From contig JANPWX010000130.1 in the NCBI GenBank assembly GCA_024734555.1, positions 25,626-89,625 on the forward strand: a stretch of DNA of 64,000 bases, read 5' to 3'. Below the pieces are notes generated by a model, which saw only the letters and a list, made by a program, of their open reading frames with translations, was not told where the DNA came from and did no database searches. Source of the stretch: Trochalopteron elliotii. Taxonomy: Eukaryota; Chordata; Aves; Passeriformes; Leiothrichidae. How positions within the stretch are numbered: the stretch's first letter is position 1; each line of letters opens with the position of its first letter. Made by a program: the position numbers and the translations under genes. This document shows positions 61,835 through 64,000 of this stretch, in pieces.

Positions 61835-63515
61835 ATATGGAAATTACGTGCTGCGCAGCATGCAAATTACACGCTGCATGGCATGCAGATTACGCAATGA
61901 GTAGTATGCAAATTGCGTGCCGCGTAGTGTGAAGATTGTGCAATGTGCAGTATGCAAATTACGCAGTGCGTAGTATGCAAATTGTGTGCACCATAGCTTG
62001 CAAATTCCACAATACATAGTATGCAAATTACGTGCCGCGTTGCATAATATGCAAATTACGCGACGCGAATTATGCAAACGCCGCATTGCGTGATATGCAA
62101 ATTACGCGCCGCGAATTATGCAAATTACGCAATGCGTGATATTCAAATTTCGCGGCGCGAATTATGCAAATTTCGCATTGCGTGATATGCAAATTACACA
62201 ATCCGTGATACTCAAATTACGTGCCGCGAATTATGCGAATTACGCACCGTGATTTATCCAAATCATACAATGCATGATATTCAAATTTCTCGGCGCGAAT
62301 TATGCAAATTACGCCCCGCGAATTATGCAAATTACGTGCCAGGTTGCATGATATGCAAATTACGTGCCGCGTTGCGTGATATGCAAATTACCCACAGCGA
62401 ATTATGCAAATTACGCATTGTGTATTCAGATTAGGCGGCGCGAATTATGCAAATTTCTCATTGCGTGATATGCAAATTACGCAATGCGTGATACGCAAAC
62501 TACGTGTCGCGTTGCGTAATATGCAAATCACGTGCCGCGAATTATGCAAATTACGCGCCGCGTAGCGTGATATGCAAATTACCCACCGCGATTTATGCAA
62601 ATTACGTGCCGCGTTGCATGATATGCAAATTACGCGCCGCGAATTATGCAAATTACACAATGCATGCTATTCCAATTTCGCTACGCGAATTATGCAAATT
62701 ACGTGCCGCGAATTATGCAAATTACGCGCCGCGTTGCGTGATATGCAAATTACGCGCCGCGTTGCGTGATATGCAAATTACGCGCCGCGAATTATGCAAA
62801 TTACGCGCCGCGTTGCGTGATATGCAAATTACGCGCCGCGAATTATTCAAATTATGCAATGCGTGATATTCAATTTTTACAGCGTGAATCATGCAAATTA
62901 CGTGTTGCGAATTATGCAAATTACGCGCCGCGAGTTATGCAAATTACGCGCCGCGTCGCGTGATATGCAAATTACGCGCCGCGAATTATGCAAATTTACG
63001 TCCTGCGAATATGGCAAATTTACACGCCGCGAATTATGCAAATTACGCGCCGCTAGTTATGCAAATTACGCGCCGCGTTGCGTGATATGCAAATTACGCT
63101 CCGCGTTGCGTAATATGCATATTACGCGCCGCGAATTATGCAAATTACGCGCCGCGACTTATGCAAATTACGTGCTGCGTTGCGTGATGTGCACATTATG
63201 CGCCGCGAATTATGCACAGTTACGTGCCTCAAATTATGCAAATTACGCGCCGCGTTGCATAGTATGCAAATTACGCAATGCATTATATGCAAACTTTGCG
63301 CCGCGAATTATGCAAATTACGCAATGCGTTACATGCAAATTACGCGCCGCGTTTAGTGATATGCAAATTACGCGCCGTGGTTTATGCGAATTACGCAATG
63401 CGTTATATGCAAATCACGCGTTGCGAATTATGGAAATTACGCGCCGTGTAGTATGCAAATTACGCCCCGCGTGGTATACAGGGTACGCGATGCGTAGTAT
63501 GCAAATTAGGCGTAT
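61835..63515. repeat. Octamer-CpG tandem array, about 69 units of 23 or 28 bp
   Basis: By hand I count about 69 head-to-tail units. Type A is ATGCAAATTACGCGCCGCG then AATT (23 bp); type B is ATGCAAATTACGCAATGCG then TGAT (23 bp); type C is ATGCAAATTACGCGCCGCG then TTGCGTGAT (28 bp). About 47 units begin with an exact ATGCAAAT, the POU/Oct consensus; most others differ by one base (ATTCAAAT, ATGCGAAT, ATGCAAAC). Each type A unit has four CpG. Units at both ends are the most diverged. Frames across the array stay open only because of the repeat. Confidence 0.97.
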
Positions 63516-63960
63516 ACACTCGACGGAGACCAGCCCGCGAGTTTAACCCCGCGGTACAGTCGGGGCAATCTCAGCCCGCCAATCCCGCGGCCCAAAAAGC
63601 CGCCCTGGAACGGCTCAGCCCGAGCCGGGCGGGGACGGACCCTGTGTGCGGCGCGCCCGCGAAATGGTTCCGGCGGGACACGGTGTCCCCGGGCGGGGAT
63701 GCGCGGGGGCCGCTCCCGCTCCCCGGGAACCCGCGGGGGCCGCGGCGGCTCCGCCGGGTGAGTTTTATCCTTAAAAGGATAAAAGGCCCGGGCCCCGGTG
63801 GGTTCGCAGCTCCACAGGGAAGGCGCGGGCCCTGCAGACGGCAGGACCCGGAGCAGGTTCCCTGCTCACGGCTCCAATGCCGTTCCCTGCGCGGGCTTTC
63901 CAACAGCCCCGGCGGCGCTGCCGGGCCGGCCCTGCATCGGCGGGAGGTGGGAGCCACAAG
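63516..63960. promoter_or_regulatory. CpG island, right block
   Basis: Very GC- and CpG-rich single-copy sequence from the end of the array nearly to the end of the window, where composition falls back (tttttaaccttttctg). It holds several GC-box-like strings (GGGCGGGG, CCCGCGGG) and the CArG palindrome at 63763-63784. It is a good candidate promoter region for a gene lying outside the window or for a non-coding RNA; no start codon in a recognisable protein is visible. Confidence 0.6.
63763..63784. promoter_or_regulatory. Palindrome centred on a consensus CArG box
   Basis: Arms TTTTATCCTT and AAGGATAAAA are perfect reverse complements separated by AA. The centre, 63769-63778, is CCTTAAAAGG, which fits the SRF site CC(A/T)6GG exactly. 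The arms also contain inverted GATA-type cores (TTATCC/GGATAA). It is an AT island inside a strongly GC-rich block, so it stands out. Confidence 0.55.
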
Positions 63961-64000
63961 CGCTCTGTGCCTTTTTAACCTTTTCTGTATTTGTTTTCGG

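Noticed and set aside
61048..61865. Minus-strand frames of 145-213 codons rich in Leu, Cys, Val and Ser, and a plus-strand frame of 163 codons rich in Arg
   Set aside because: They are antisense and sense readings of the A/C/G minisatellite and of CpG-island sequence; long frames are expected there and no domain is visible.
62249..63546. Several open frames of up to 230 codons across the octamer array, with repeated ANYAPRCVICKLRAA-like peptides
   Set aside because: They are created by the 23/28-bp repeat lacking stops in some frames; neither unit length is a multiple of three, several frames and strands are open at once, and there is no splice or start context.
1..64000. Search by eye for tRNA, rRNA, CRISPR arrays, bacterial operons and viral genes
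   Set aside because: None was recognisable; repeats in the array at 61.8-63.5 kb are contiguous units without spacers, so they are not a CRISPR array.

Overview
The window reads as vertebrate, almost certainly bird, nuclear DNA and most likely from a songbird. Exons are short with canonical GT..AG introns. The only interspersed repeats I can place confidently are CR1-type LINE fragments, mostly 5'-truncated, several ending in the CR1-like tail ATTCTGTGATTC. There is no sign of bacterial gene organisation. An assembly gap of 10 N lies inside a microsatellite at 25.3 kb.

Layout. (1) 1-7.6 kb holds the 3' end of an otogelin-family gene on the + strand. Four coding exons (401-520, 1375-1420, 6024-6103, 7320-7520) join in frame into the last 148 residues: a VWC-like cysteine cluster followed by a C-terminal cystine knot ending in TDCSCQWS. 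A 43-base A-run begins inside the stop codon. I favour OTOG over its paralogue OTOGL, because no PTPRQ-like exon (the expected neighbour of OTOGL) is visible in the following 56 kb, whereas OTOG is followed in vertebrates by an interval leading to MYOD1. That is inference. (2) 7.6-61 kb has no protein-coding gene I can support. It is mostly AT-rich intergenic DNA with about nine CR1 fragments on both strands, T/G-rich tracts, a 36-bp minisatellite at 26.3 kb, a CpG-rich E-box/GATA-motif island at 23.6-24.1 kb and a possible conserved element near 57.7-58.3 kb. (3) 61.26-64.0 kb changes character sharply: a CpG island with an A/C/G minisatellite, then a 1.68-kb tandem array of about 69 units of 23 or 28 bp, then a second CpG-rich block containing a palindrome centred on a perfect CArg-type box (CCTTAAAAGG).

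The most unusual object is the array at 61.84-63.52 kb. Nearly every unit opens with the octamer ATGCAAAT (POU/Oct site) or a one-base variant, followed by a core of repeated CpG. By hand count about 47 exact octamers occur in 1.7 kb. Its 28-bp unit looks like a recombinant of the two 23-bp unit types. Its location in a CpG island and the survival of most CpGs suggest it is unmethylated in the germ line or young. If the gene order is OTOG then MYOD1, the island and the candidate elements would lie on the side facing MYOD1. No MYOD1 coding sequence is in the window.
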